A stretch of 46,525 nucleotides of DNA from an uncultured Clostridia bacterium (GCA_948678575.1 CAPPGO010000013.1:1-46525); one strand, 5' to 3'; shown: positions 26,252 to 34,600, numbered from the stretch's first letter. Numbers and translations are program-made. The notes: generated by a model from the letters alone, not told the origin.

Positions 26252-26347
26252 GTACCAAAAGGTAGTACTTAAAAACTTTCCCCAATAATATATATAAACA
26301 CAAATATGAAATCAGTATAACTACTGACAGCCGCACATACTTGTGTT
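26252..26347 (-). promoter_or_regulatory. Structured leader between rpmJ and rpsM
   Basis: A 51-base hairpin (26297-26347) has outer arms AACACAA/TTGTGTT extended by CATA/TATG, with an inner CAGT/ACTG hairpin. A second small hairpin, GTAC..ACC/GGT..GTAC, lies at 26252-26268. Ribosomal genes are normally closer here. A position before rpsM-rpsK-rpsD matches where S4 regulates the alpha operon in gamma-proteobacteria; S4 binding here is inference. Confidence 0.4.
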
Positions 26348-26376
26348 AATATCTAAAATTTTATTTTGGTTAAAAA

Positions 26377-26490
26377 TTAACCTTGTCTTTGTTTGTGTTT
26401 TGGGTTTTCGCAAATTACTCTAATAACACCTTTTCTTTTAATTACTTTGCATTTTTCACACATTTTCTTAACTGATGGTCTTACTTTCAT
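26377..26490 (-). CDS. rpmJ: Ribosomal protein bL36
   Basis: 37 residues, MKVRPSVKKMCEKCKVIKRK at the N-terminus and NPKHKQRQG at the end. The zinc-ligand pattern C-x2-C, C, H is complete, so this is the zinc-dependent (C+) form. It lies between infA and rpsM as usual, with AGAGG-type ribosome-binding sequence upstream. Confidence 0.97.
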   Translation of the reverse strand: MKVRPSVKKMCEKCKVIKRKGVIRVICENPKHKQRQG

Positions 26491-26551
26491 TTCTCTTCCT
26501 CCTCTTTCTAACTTCTCTTATTATTTTTTTGGGTTAATACTTTCTTTAATA

Positions 26552-26770
26552 CTATTTAGCTCTCCATGTAATACGACCTTTTGATAAATCGTATGGTGAT
26601 AATTCTAATTTTACTTTATCGCCTGGAAGAATTTTTATATAATTCATTCTAAGTTTTCCTGAAATGTGAGCTAATACTTGATGTCCATTTTCAAGTTCAA
26701 CCTTAAAATTAGTATTTGGTAGTGTTTCCACAACAGTTCCTTCTACTTCAATAACATCTTCTTTAGACAA
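26552..26770 (-). CDS. infA: Translation initiation factor IF-1
   Basis: 72 residues, single S1-like OB fold, with SKEDVIEVEGTVVETLPN and GRITWRAK at the ends. It uses a TTG start, supported by GGAGGG eight bases upstream. IF-1 binds the ribosomal A site during initiation. It is the first gene after a strong internal promoter, so it probably leads a separate infA-rpmJ-alpha transcript. Confidence 0.96.
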   Translation of the reverse strand: MSKEDVIEVEGTVVETLPNTNFKVELENGHQVLAHISGKLRMNYIKILPGDKVKLELSPYDLSKGRITWRAK

Positions 26771-26788
26771 GTTAGTTCCCTCCTACTT

Positions 26789-26829
26789 TTTGCCAAAATT
26801 TAGGCTGTAACGCCTAGAAAATAGGCAAA
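26789..26829 (-). promoter_or_regulatory. Hairpin in the infA leader
   Basis: Outer arms TTTGCC/GGCAAA and inner TAGGC/GCCTA make a two-part stem in the leader just upstream of the infA ribosome-binding site. Confidence 0.4.
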
Positions 26830-26860
26830 TTTTAACTTTTTCACTATAATAAGCTAGTAT

Positions 26861-26889
26861 AGTATATAACATTTTTAGGCAATTGTCAA
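26861..26889 (-). promoter_or_regulatory. Strong promoter for infA, overlapping the 3' end of map
   Basis: Minus strand: consensus TTGACA (26884-26889), 17-base spacer, TATACT (26861-26866). The -35 lies inside the last codons of map. Confidence 0.75.
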
Positions 26890-27645
26890 GATTTTTGGCT
26901 CTTTTTCTGTAATTAAAATTGTATTTTCATAATGTGCTGATAAACTTCCATCTTGTGTTGCAATTGACCAACCATCTTCAAGTTCCCAAATGTCTGGTTT
27001 CCCTACTATTACCATTGGTTCTATACATATTGTCATGCCTGGTTCCAATCTTGGTCCTTTACCAGCTTTTCCTATATTAGGAACTCCTGGATCTTCATGC
27101 ATTTCTTTTCCAATTCCATGTCCTTGAAATTCTCTAACCAAACTAAAACCAAAACTTTTAACATAAGTTTCTACTGCATGAGATATATCTCCAACTCTAT
27201 TGCCAGGTTTAGCCATTTTTAATCCTTCATAAAAAGCTTGTTTTGTAACTTCGACTAACTCCTTAGCTTCATTAGAGCAATTTCCAACTAAATAAGTTCT
27301 TGCTGCATCTCCCATATATCCATTTTTTTGTACTACTGTATCTACACTAACAACATCACCATCTTTTATAATAGTATTTTTAGATGGTATTCCATGTATT
27401 ACAACATCATTTATTGAAATACATAATGAACCTGGAAAATTTGGTACTCCTCTCATACCACTTGGATAACCTTTTTCTGCTGGAATGCCTCCATTTTGTC
27501 TTATAAAATTTTCTGCTAATTTATCTAATTCAAAAGTAGACATACCAGGTTTTATAACTTTTTCAATATAGTCATAGGTTAATGCAGTAAGTCTTCCTGC
27601 TTCTTTCATTAACTCTATTTCTTTTTTAGATTTTATAGTTATCAT
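26875..27645 (-). CDS. map: Methionine aminopeptidase, type I
   Basis: 256 residues. Removes N-terminal Met from new proteins using two metal ions. The metal ligands are visible: Asp in VSVDTVVQ, Asp in GDAARTY, His in GHGIG, Glu in CIEPM and Glu in HYENT. No N-terminal zinc extension. It sits between adk and infA as in most Bacillota. Confidence 0.97.
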   Translation of the reverse strand: MITIKSKKEIELMKEAGRLTALTYDYIEKVIKPGMSTFELDKLAENFIRQNGGIPAEKGYPSGMRGVPNFPGSLCISINDVVIHGIPSKNTIIKDGDVVSVDTVVQKNGYMGDAARTYLVGNCSNEAKELVEVTKQAFYEGLKMAKPGNRVGDISHAVETYVKSFGFSLVREFQGHGIGKEMHEDPGVPNIGKAGKGPRLEPGMTICIEPMVIVGKPDIWELEDGWSIATQDGSLSAHYENTILITEKEPKILTIA

Positions 27646-27689
27646 TTAAAAATCTCCTCTTTTTGTTTCAACATCATGTAACTAAAATA

Positions 27690-28349
27690 TTATTTGTTTC
27701 TTAAATATTCAAGAACATCCTGTGCAACTTCGTCTTTCATTCTATTAATTGCAACACTTAAAGTTGTTGAATATAATACTCCTGTATTTTTATAATATTC
27801 TGTAAGTGGAGCTGTTTCTCTATAATATACTTCTAATCTGTTTTTTGCTTTTTCTAATGTATCATCATCTCTTTGATATAATTCACCACCACAGTTATCG
27901 CAAACACCTTCAACTTTTGATGGATGTAAAACAGTATTATATACAGCTTTGCATTTTCTGCAAATTCTTCTGTTTGTAACTCTTTCAAGAATTTCTTCTG
28001 TTGGAGTTTCTAAGTTTACAACAGCATCTATTTTTTGATTTCTTGCTTCTAGCATTTTATCTAATGCTTCTGCTTGTGGAATTGTTCTAACAAATCCATC
28101 AAGAATAACTCCATCTTTTGCATCAGCTTCATCTAATCTTGCTTCTAGCATTTCTAAAACTATGCTATCTGGTACTAATTCTCCTTTTGTAACATATTCA
28201 TTCAATTTTTTACCAATTTCAGTTCCTTCGCTAATATGTTTTCTAAAAATATCCCCACTAGAAACTGTTGGAATATTTAATTCCTTTGCAAGAATTTCTG
28301 AAACACTTCCTTTTCCAGAAGCTGGTGCACCTAACATAATAATGATCAT
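27690..28349 (-). CDS. adk: Adenylate kinase
   Basis: 219 residues from ATG 28349, with GGAGG eight bases upstream; the in-frame ATG at 28364 includes that ribosome-binding site. P-loop GAPASGKGS (GAPGAGKGT is more usual), NMP-binding region, and a LID with CRKC and CDNC holding zinc. It balances AMP, ADP and ATP. A hairpin-filled 284-bp gap separates it from secY. Confidence 0.96.
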   Translation of the reverse strand: MIIIMLGAPASGKGSVSEILAKELNIPTVSSGDIFRKHISEGTEIGKKLNEYVTKGELVPDSIVLEMLEARLDEADAKDGVILDGFVRTIPQAEALDKMLEARNQKIDAVVNLETPTEEILERVTNRRICRKCKAVYNTVLHPSKVEGVCDNCGGELYQRDDDTLEKAKNRLEVYYRETAPLTEYYKNTGVLYSTTLSVAINRMKDEVAQDVLEYLRNK

Positions 28350-28380
28350 AATTATTTCCTCCATTTATTTTTATTATGTA

Positions 28381-28402
28381 AGAAAGTTCTATTGAACTTT
28401 CT
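28381..28402 (-). promoter_or_regulatory. Hairpin upstream of adk
   Basis: AGAAAGTTC and GAACTTTCT form an exact 9-bp stem with a four-base loop, about 20 bases before the adk ribosome-binding site. No T-run follows, so it is a leader hairpin rather than a terminator. Confidence 0.4.
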
Positions 28403-28570
28403 GAAAGAACAAAGTTAAGTTACATATATTTGTGCAAATTTTATAAAACATCACAAATATTTCTGAATTCGTTAATATCTACTTATTTTGCTTAATGTGC
28501 TTTTTTAAATTTTATTTCAATATATTAATTTTTGAACTATATTTTAATCATCATCTAAAATTAAAAGTTA

Positions 28571-28633
28571 AAAAAACACATTAAAACGAACAATAGCAAA
28601 GTGCCAAAAGGCACTTTTACTAATATTCGTTTT
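28571..28633 (-). terminator. Terminator-like hairpin after secY
   Basis: AAAGTGCC/GGCACTTT forms a perfect inner stem with a four-base loop, nested in AAAACGAA/TTCGTTTT; TGTGTTTTTTT follows on the minus strand. It may end or reduce transcription between secY and adk. The rest of the 284-bp gap (28365-28648) is AT-rich with no gene. Confidence 0.65.
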
Positions 28634-28648
28634 AAATATATACACTTA

Positions 28649-29977
28649 TTATTTTTCTAAGAATCCTTTATAATGTCTCATCATTAATTGAGATTCTAGT
28701 TGTTGTACAGTTTCTAATGCAACACCAACAACAATTAATATTGATGTTCCACCAAAAGACAAGTTCAAAGTTGTAAATCTAAGTAACATAGGTAAAATTG
28801 CTATAATACTTAAAAATATAGAACCGAAAACTGTTAATTTATTTAAAATTCCTTTTAAATATTCTGTTGTAGGTTTTCCTGCTCTAACACCTGGAATAAA
28901 TCCACCTTGTTTTTTAATGTTATTAGAAACTTCTGCTGGATTGAATGTAGCATAAGTATAGAAGAATGTAAATCCTACAATTAGTAAGAAATATACTATC
29001 GCATTTGCTAAACTATATCCCCAACCAACAGCTGATGAAGATGTTGCAATTGAGAATTTATATAATCCTGCTAAAAAGCCTGTACCACTATTTACTGCAT
29101 CAGCAGCAAATATTTGTAATACCATTGCTGGGAAAGTCATAAATGATGATGCAAAAATTACTGGTATAACACCTGCCATAGCAAGTTTAAGTGGTATATG
29201 AGTATTTTGTCCACCATACATTTTTCTTCCAACAACTTTTTTTGCATATTGTACTGGAACTCTTCTTTCGGCTTGTTGTACGAATACAACACCAGCTACT
29301 AAAAGCATAGCTCCAAAAATAATTGCAAGTGATGTCACAATTCCAACAGTACTAATCGCACCATTTACTACAATTAAGTTCCATAAAGTAATTATTCCTG
29401 ATGGTAAACCTGAAATAATACCAATGAAAATAATCATTGAAACACCATTTCCAATTCCCTTATTTGTGATTTGTTCACCAAGCCACATAAGGATTGCTGT
29501 ACCTGTCATTAAAGACATTACAACAACTAAACCAGTTAAAAATCCTGGATTTATAAATATTCCTGATGAGCTATATGATAAATAAATACCAATAGCTTCA
29601 ACAGCTGATAATACTATACTTAGTATTTTTGTATATTTATTGATTTTTTCTTTTCCAGCTTCTCCACCTTCTTTAATTGCTTTTTCTAATGAAGGTATAA
29701 TCATAGCTAACAATTGAATAACAATTGATGATGTGATATATGGAGTGATTGTCATCGCAAAAATTGACAATCTTGAAAAAGCCCCACCAGATATTGTATT
29801 TATAAGTCCTGCTACACTTCCAGTAGCTGAGTTCATTTGCTCAGCTAATGTAAATGTATCTACACCTGGAACTGTTAAATAACATCCAAATCTAAATATT
29901 ACTATTAATAGTAATGTATATAATATTTTTTTTCTAACCTCTGGTGTTTTTAAAGCATTTTTAATAGTCTTAAACAA
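28649..29977 (-). CDS. secY: Protein translocase subunit SecY
   Basis: 442 residues, ten membrane helices, the central channel of the Sec system. Diagnostic parts include TVPGVDT, the plug region after helix 1, and cytosolic PGVRAGKPT. The start is TTG at 29977, two codons after the rplO stop is passed, with GAGGTGG supplied by the last codons of rplO. Translation is therefore probably coupled to rplO. Confidence 0.97.
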   Translation of the reverse strand: MFKTIKNALKTPEVRKKILYTLLLIVIFRFGCYLTVPGVDTFTLAEQMNSATGSVAGLINTISGGAFSRLSIFAMTITPYITSSIVIQLLAMIIPSLEKAIKEGGEAGKEKINKYTKILSIVLSAVEAIGIYLSYSSSGIFINPGFLTGLVVVMSLMTGTAILMWLGEQITNKGIGNGVSMIIFIGIISGLPSGIITLWNLIVVNGAISTVGIVTSLAIIFGAMLLVAGVVFVQQAERRVPVQYAKKVVGRKMYGGQNTHIPLKLAMAGVIPVIFASSFMTFPAMVLQIFAADAVNSGTGFLAGLYKFSIATSSSAVGWGYSLANAIVYFLLIVGFTFFYTYATFNPAEVSNNIKKQGGFIPGVRAGKPTTEYLKGILNKLTVFGSIFLSIIAILPMLLRFTTLNLSFGGTSILIVVGVALETVQQLESQLMMRHYKGFLEK

Positions 29978-30412
29978 TTAAACCACCTCAATCTTTCCAC
30001 CCGCAGCTTCGATTTTTTCTGCAGCTGATTTAGTAAATCTTGTTGCTTTAACTGTTAATTTTTTATCTAAGCTTCCTGTTCCTAAAACAACTATTCCATC
30101 ATTTATTTTTCCAATAATTCCTTCTGCTAACAATGTTTCAGCTGTAACTTCTGTTGCTTCTGATTTGTTAAGCATTGTTAAAGTTACTTCTGTATATGTA
30201 TTAGCATGAATATTATTAAATCCTCTTTTTGGTAATCTTCTATATAATGGTGTTTGACCTCCTTCAAAGCCTCTTCTTACACCACCACCAGATCTTGCTT
30301 TTTGTCCTTTATGTCCTCTTCCAGAAGTTTTTCCTAAACCAGATCCGATTCCACGACCAACTCTTTTTTTAGTTTCTCTTTTTGTAGCTGGATGTAAATT
30401 TCCTAATTCCAT
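29978..30412 (-). CDS. rplO: Ribosomal protein uL15
   Basis: 144 residues; MELGNLHPATKRETKKRVGRG and the glycine/arginine-rich GHKGQKARSGG region identify it. AGGAGG precedes the start. The gene before it is rpsE, not rpmD, and it has its own upstream promoter. Confidence 0.97.
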   Translation of the reverse strand: MELGNLHPATKRETKKRVGRGIGSGLGKTSGRGHKGQKARSGGGVRRGFEGGQTPLYRRLPKRGFNNIHANTYTEVTLTMLNKSEATEVTAETLLAEGIIGKINDGIVVLGTGSLDKKLTVKATRFTKSAAEKIEAAGGKIEVV

Positions 30413-30438
30413 TTTCGCACCTCCTCTAGTTTGAATTC

Positions 30439-30467
30439 ATTATATATTATCAATTATTTAATATCAA
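30439..30467 (-). promoter_or_regulatory. Promoter of rplO-secY in the place of rpmD
   Basis: Minus strand: TTGATA (30462-30467), 17-base spacer, consensus TATAAT (30439-30444). The start point would be near 30432, twenty bases before the rplO ATG. Confidence 0.7.
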
Positions 30468-30529
30468 TATATTTATTGTAATTTTGAAAATAAATTTTTA
30501 AAATTACAAAGTTAGGCTACCTATACTAG

Positions 30530-30587
30530 TATAAAAATATAACTTTTTATACATTTGGACATAGAAATCTTTGATTTCATTATGTCC
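30530..30587 (-). terminator. Two hairpins downstream of rpsE
   Basis: GGACATA/TATGTCC with GAAATC/GATTTC forms a bulged stem (30557-30587) eight bases after the rpsE stop. GTATAAAAA/TTTTTATAC (30530-30553) follows. They may act together as a terminator or mRNA 3'-end stabiliser, but there is no clean T-run. Confidence 0.4.
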
Positions 30588-30594
30588 ACCTATC

Positions 30595-31083
30595 TTATAA
30601 AATTTCGCTAACTTTTTTGCCTCTTTTTTTTGCAACTTCTTCAGCAGTTTTCATGCTCTTTAAGGCTTCAATTGTAGCATAAACTACATTTCTTGGGTTG
30701 TTTGTTCCAACAACTTTTGTTTTTATATCTTTATAACCAGCTAATTCTAATACTGGTCTTACGCTACCACCAGCGATAACTCCAGAACCTTCTGCTCCTG
30801 GTTTTAAGATAACGCTAGCACTACCAAATCTACCAACAAATTCATGTGGTATAGTTGTTCCAACGATTGGTACAGTAACTAAGTTTTTCTTAGCTTCTTC
30901 AATAGCTTTTTTAATTGCATCTGGAACTTCGGCAGCTTTACCGTTTCCAACACCTACATGTCCTTGTTCGTCTCCAACAACAACAACAGCGCTGAATCTA
31001 AATGTTCTACCACCTTTAACAACTTTTGCAACTCTATTTATAGCAACAACTTTTTCTTTTAATTCAACTGTTCTTTCCTCCAT
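30595..31083 (-). CDS. rpsE: Ribosomal protein uS5
   Basis: 162 residues; INRVAKVVKGGRTFRFSA and GSGVIAGGSVRPVLELAG are diagnostic. It helps decoding accuracy and mRNA unwinding on the 30S. Followed by hairpins and a promoter where rpmD normally lies. Confidence 0.97.
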   Translation of the reverse strand: MEERTVELKEKVVAINRVAKVVKGGRTFRFSAVVVVGDEQGHVGVGNGKAAEVPDAIKKAIEEAKKNLVTVPIVGTTIPHEFVGRFGSASVILKPGAEGSGVIAGGSVRPVLELAGYKDIKTKVVGTNNPRNVVYATIEALKSMKTAEEVAKKRGKKVSEIL

Positions 31084-31110
31084 GAGTTAACTTTTCCTCC
31101 TTCTTTAAAA

Positions 31111-31470
31111 TTAGAATTTTAAACCTGCTTCACGAGCTGCTTCGGCTAATTCTTTAACAACTCCATGATATATAAATCCACCTCTATCAAAAACTACTGT
31201 ATCAATTTTTGCAGCTAAAGCTTTTTTAGCAATTGCTGTTCCAACTTCCTTAGCAGCCTCTTTATTAGCTTTTTTAGTTTTAATTTCTTTATCTAATGTT
31301 GAAACATATATAATTGTTTTTGCAGTTTCATCATCAATAATTTGAGCAATAATATTTTTATTTGTTTTGCAAACAGCTAATCTTGGACAGTCAGCTGTTC
31401 CACTTATTTTATTACGAACTCTTTTATGACGTCTTACTCTTTCTGCTTTTCTATCTATTTTAGAAATCAT
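31111..31470 (-). CDS. rplR: Ribosomal protein uL18
   Basis: 119 residues with RRHKRVRNKISGT near the N-terminus and FDRGGFIYHGVVKELAEAAR at the C-terminus. Binds 5S rRNA. AAGGAG lies upstream; an unusually long hairpin separates it from rplF. Confidence 0.97.
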   Translation of the reverse strand: MISKIDRKAERVRRHKRVRNKISGTADCPRLAVCKTNKNIIAQIIDDETAKTIIYVSTLDKEIKTKKANKEAAKEVGTAIAKKALAAKIDTVVFDRGGFIYHGVVKELAEAAREAGLKF

Positions 31471-31496
31471 TTATATTCTCCTTTCTAGGTTTGTTC

Positions 31497-31554
31497 TAGG
31501 GGCATATTTAATTCCTCTAATATCTTTTATTTTAAGGGATTAAATATACCCCTA
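31497..31554 (-). promoter_or_regulatory. Long hairpin between rplF and rplR
   Basis: On the minus-strand RNA, TAGGGGTATATTTAAT pairs with ATTAAATATGCCCCTA over 16 bp including one G-U wobble; on the plus strand the wobble becomes a C-A mismatch, which favours a role in the ribosomal transcript. It could protect the mRNA or adjust rplR expression. Confidence 0.45.
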
Positions 31555-31577
31555 AAATTTACTAGTTTAACCTGTTT

Positions 31578-32117
31578 CTATTTTTTACCTGCTTTACCTT
31601 CTTTACGTCTAATTACTTCTTCTGCGTATTTAATACCTTTTCCTCTATAAACTTCTGGTGGTCTCTTTGTTCTGATAACAGCTGCTGTTTGACCAACAAG
31701 TTCTTTATCCATACCTTTAACGATTATTTCGTTAGGATTTGGAACATCGAAAGTAATTCCTTCTGGTGCTTCCATTTCTACTGGATGAGAGTATCCTAAT
31801 GTTAAAACTAATTTTGTTCCTTGTTTTTGTGCTCTATATCCAACACCATTTACTTCTAATTTTCTTTCAAAACCTTTAACAGTTCCTTCGATCATATTGC
31901 TTATTAAAGTTCTTGTTAAACCATGTAAACTTCTATTTGCTGGTTCATCATCTGGTCTTTCAACTTTAAGAACATTTCCATCAACTGTAATTTTCATATT
32001 TTTATGAAATTCTTTTGATAATGTTCCCTTAGGTCCTTTTACAGTAAGGTTTTGACCATCTAATTTAACTTCAACACCTTCTGGTACTGTAATAGGTTTA
32101 TTTCCTATTCTAGACAT
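31578..32117 (-). CDS. rplF: Ribosomal protein uL6
   Basis: 179 residues; MSRIGNKPITVPEGVEV and RPPEVYRGKGIKY near the C-terminus identify it. It lies next to the sarcin-ricin loop. Confidence 0.97.
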   Translation of the reverse strand: MSRIGNKPITVPEGVEVKLDGQNLTVKGPKGTLSKEFHKNMKITVDGNVLKVERPDDEPANRSLHGLTRTLISNMIEGTVKGFERKLEVNGVGYRAQKQGTKLVLTLGYSHPVEMEAPEGITFDVPNPNEIIVKGMDKELVGQTAAVIRTKRPPEVYRGKGIKYAEEVIRRKEGKAGKK

Positions 32118-32204
32118 TTTATGTCTCCTCCTTTTTAATTATATATTTGGTTAATTATGATTTAAAAATCTTTTCGCCATATCTTAATCTTCTACTCAAT
32201 AAAA

Positions 32205-32603
32205 TTACCAGATGTATGCTAGTACTTCTCCTCCGATGCCTGCTTCTCTAGCTTTTTTATCTGTCATAATTCCTTTTGAAGTTGAAATTAAAGCGATACC
32301 TAAACCATTTAATACTTTTGGTAATTCATCCTTAGATGCATAAATTCTTAAACCAGGTTTACTGATTCTTCTTAATCCATCTATTACTCTATTACCTTTC
32401 TCATCATATTTTAAAGTAATTCTAATAATTCCTTGGATATTGTCTTCTATTTCTTCAAAAGCTTTTATATATCCTTCTTCAAGTAAAGTTTCTGCAATAG
32501 CTTTTTTCATTTTAGATGCTGGAACATCTACTGTTTTAAATTTTGCACTATTTGCATTTCTTATTCTTGTCAACATATCTGCTATTGGGTCTGTTGTATT
32601 CAT
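32205..32603 (-). CDS. rpsH: Ribosomal protein uS8
   Basis: 132 residues; TDPIADMLTRIRNA and STSKGIMTDKKAREAGIGGE are diagnostic. In enterobacteria uS8 represses the spc operon by binding near rplE. The gap upstream of rpsH is enlarged by a dispersed repeat. Confidence 0.97.
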   Translation of the reverse strand: MNTTDPIADMLTRIRNANSAKFKTVDVPASKMKKAIAETLLEEGYIKAFEEIEDNIQGIIRITLKYDEKGNRVIDGLRRISKPGLRIYASKDELPKVLNGLGIALISTSKGIMTDKKAREAGIGGEVLAYIW

Positions 32604-32711
32604 GTTTACCCTCCTTTTTCTTTTAATAATTATTATTCAGAGTTTTGAACTAATATCTAAAACAATATATGCTTTATTAAATAGTGACATTTACTCTTTT
32701 TAGTTTTAATC

Positions 32712-32817
32712 AAAAACGAGTATAACAAGGCAAACGAGTTAATAATGAAATGAGCATACTAAGGTACGTGATTTTCATTGTTAACAAAGCTCAACACAGT
32801 TAGACGAAGTTTTTCAT
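32712..32817 (+). repeat. Dispersed repeat copy A (rpsH-rpsN gap)
   Basis: The 106-bp element begins AAAAACGAGTATAACAAGG and ends AGACGAAGTTTTTCAT. Both ends and a central TAC-x-GTACG core match copy B at 37524-37630 in the opposite orientation. Its middle folds as GTTAAtAATGAAAT/ATTTTCATTgTTAAC. It enlarges a gap that is normally very short. Confidence 0.7.
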
Positions 32818-32836
32818 TAAAACGATCTAATAAGCT

Positions 32837-33022
32837 TTACCAGCTTGCTTTCTTAACTCCTGGTATCTCACCTTTATGAGCTAATTCTCTAAAACAAACA
32901 CGGCAAATACCATATTTTCTAATATATGAATGTGGTCTTCCACAAAGTTTACATCTATTATATTCTCTTGTTTTATATTTTTGTGGTCTTGCACATTTTA
33001 CTTTTAATGATTTTTTAGCCAT
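32837..33022 (-). CDS. rpsN: Ribosomal protein uS14, zinc-binding type
   Basis: 61 residues with CKLCGRPHSY and CRVC, the complete zinc-binding form typical of Bacillota. It belongs to the head of the 30S. Confidence 0.97.
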   Translation of the reverse strand: MAKKSLKVKCARPQKYKTREYNRCKLCGRPHSYIRKYGICRVCFRELAHKGEIPGVKKASW

Positions 33023-33036
33023 TATAGACTCCTTTC

Positions 33037-33576
33037 TTAGTTTTTGAATGGCATTCCTAAAAGTGTAAGTAGCTCTTTTGCTTCCTCATCGCTTTTTGCA
33101 GTTGTTACAAATATAATATCCATTCCTCTTAACTTATCAACTTTATCATATTCGATTTCTGGGAAAATAAGTTGTTCTTTAATTCCCATTGAGTAGTTTC
33201 CTCTACCATCAAATGAATTTCCAGAAACACCTCTAAAATCTCTTACTCTTGGAAGAGCTACATTAAATAGTTTGTAAGCAAAATCATACATTTTTCCTGC
33301 TCTTAATGTTACTTTACATCCTATTTTAGCACCTTCTCTTAATTTAAAAGCTGCAATTGATTTTTTAGCTTTTGTTACGATAGGTCTTTGTCCTGTAATT
33401 ATACTTAAATCGTTCATAGCATTATCTAACGCTTTAGGATTATCTTTTGTCTCACCTAAACCCATATTTATAACTATTTTTTCAAGTTTTGGAACTTGCA
33501 TTACTGAATTATAGTTAAATTTTTTCATTAATGCTGGAACTACTTCTTTTTCGTATTGTTCTCTAAGCATTTCCAT
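33037..33576 (-). CDS. rplE: Ribosomal protein uL5
   Basis: 179 residues; KIVINMGLGETKDN and GNYSMGIKEQLIFPEI are diagnostic. Binds 5S rRNA with uL18 and contacts P-site tRNA. GGAGG nine bases before the start. Confidence 0.97.
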   Translation of the reverse strand: MEMLREQYEKEVVPALMKKFNYNSVMQVPKLEKIVINMGLGETKDNPKALDNAMNDLSIITGQRPIVTKAKKSIAAFKLREGAKIGCKVTLRAGKMYDFAYKLFNVALPRVRDFRGVSGNSFDGRGNYSMGIKEQLIFPEIEYDKVDKLRGMDIIFVTTAKSDEEAKELLTLLGMPFKN

Positions 33577-33597
33577 TACTTAGGTCCTCCTTTTTTC

Positions 33598-33915
33598 TTA
33601 TTTTAATTTCGCACCGCATTTTTTACAAACACGAACTTTTTCACCTTTTTCTATTACATATCCTATTCTTGTTGCTTTATTGCATTTTGAACATACAACA
33701 TTAACTTTTGAAACTGGGATTGCACACTCTGTTGGTATAATTCCACCTTCTTCACCTTGTTTTCTAGGTTTGATATGTTTTTTTCTAACATTAACACCTT
33801 TAACAATTACTTTATTTATTTTAGGCATTATTTCTATAACTTCTCCTGTTTTACCTTTATCATTTCCAGATAAAACTTGAACTTTATCACCTTTTTTTAT
33901 CTTCAATTTTTTCAC
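33598..33915 (-). CDS. rplX: Ribosomal protein uL24
   Basis: 105 residues, KOW motif KKGDKVQVLSGNDKGKTGEV at the N-terminus, and a C-terminal CSKC/CKKC pair that could bind zinc. An assembly initiator of the 50S. Confidence 0.97.
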   Translation of the reverse strand: MKKLKIKKGDKVQVLSGNDKGKTGEVIEIMPKINKVIVKGVNVRKKHIKPRKQGEEGGIIPTECAIPVSKVNVVCSKCNKATRIGYVIEKGEKVRVCKKCGAKLK

Positions 33916-33921
33916 CTCTTT

Positions 33922-34290
33922 TTATAAAACTTCTGGAGCTAAAGATAATATTTTTAGATAATTTTTATCTCTCAATTCTCTAGCTACTGGTCCAAATATA
34001 CGAGTTCCTTTTGGTGTTCCATCTTCACGAATTATAACTGCTGCATTTTCGTCAAATTTAACATAAGAACCATCAGCACGTCTTGCGCCTTTTTTACTTC
34101 TTACAACGACAGCTTTTACAACTTCACCTTTTTTAACAACACCACCTGGTGTAGCTGATTTAACAGAAGCAACTATAACATCTCCTATTTCAGCATATTT
34201 TCTATGTGAACCACCTAAACATCTAATGCACATTAATTCTCTTGCACCAGTGTTGTCAGCAACTTTTAGTCTACTTTGTTGTTGTACCAT
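33922..34290 (-). CDS. rplN: Ribosomal protein uL14
   Basis: 122 residues; RLKVADNTGARELMCIR and GTRIFGPVARELRDKNY are diagnostic. Forms an intersubunit bridge and the RsfS binding site. Six bases from rplX. Confidence 0.97.
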   Translation of the reverse strand: MVQQQSRLKVADNTGARELMCIRCLGGSHRKYAEIGDVIVASVKSATPGGVVKKGEVVKAVVVRSKKGARRADGSYVKFDENAAVIIREDGTPKGTRIFGPVARELRDKNYLKILSLAPEVL

Positions 34291-34314
34291 GACAATTAAG
34301 TCCTCCTTTTATTA

Positions 34315-34578
34315 TTATTTGATTACTGCTTTCTCAACGATTTCAACAACTCTAAATCTTTTGTCTTTTGATAAAGGTCTTGTTTCCATAACTAAAACTT
34401 TATCTCCAACTTTGCAATTGTTTTCTTCGTCATGAGCTTTTAATTTATATGTTCTCTTAACTGTTTTTTTGTAAATTGGATGAGCAACACTTGTTTCAAC
34501 AGCAACAACTACTGTTTTGTCCATTTTATCAGAAACAACTGTACCAATCATTGATTTACGAAGATTTCTTTCTTCCAT
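34315..34578 (-). CDS. rpsQ: Ribosomal protein uS17
   Basis: 87 residues; KSMIGTVVSDKMDKTVVVAVE and ETRPLSKDKRFRVVEIVEKA identify it. A primary 16S-binding OB-fold protein. Confidence 0.97.
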   Translation of the reverse strand: MEERNLRKSMIGTVVSDKMDKTVVVAVETSVAHPIYKKTVKRTYKLKAHDEENNCKVGDKVLVMETRPLSKDKRFRVVEIVEKAVIK

Positions 34579-34600
34579 TAGGGATTACTCCTTTCTTAAA

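Noticed and set aside
30413..30594. Short rpmD gene between rpsE and rplO
   Set aside because: All frames on the minus strand are broken by stops and none reads like L30; the gap is AT-rich with hairpins and a promoter.
32440..32703. Plus-strand reading frames inside the ribosomal block
   Set aside because: They mirror highly conserved ribosomal protein genes on the opposite strand and have no ribosome-binding sites.
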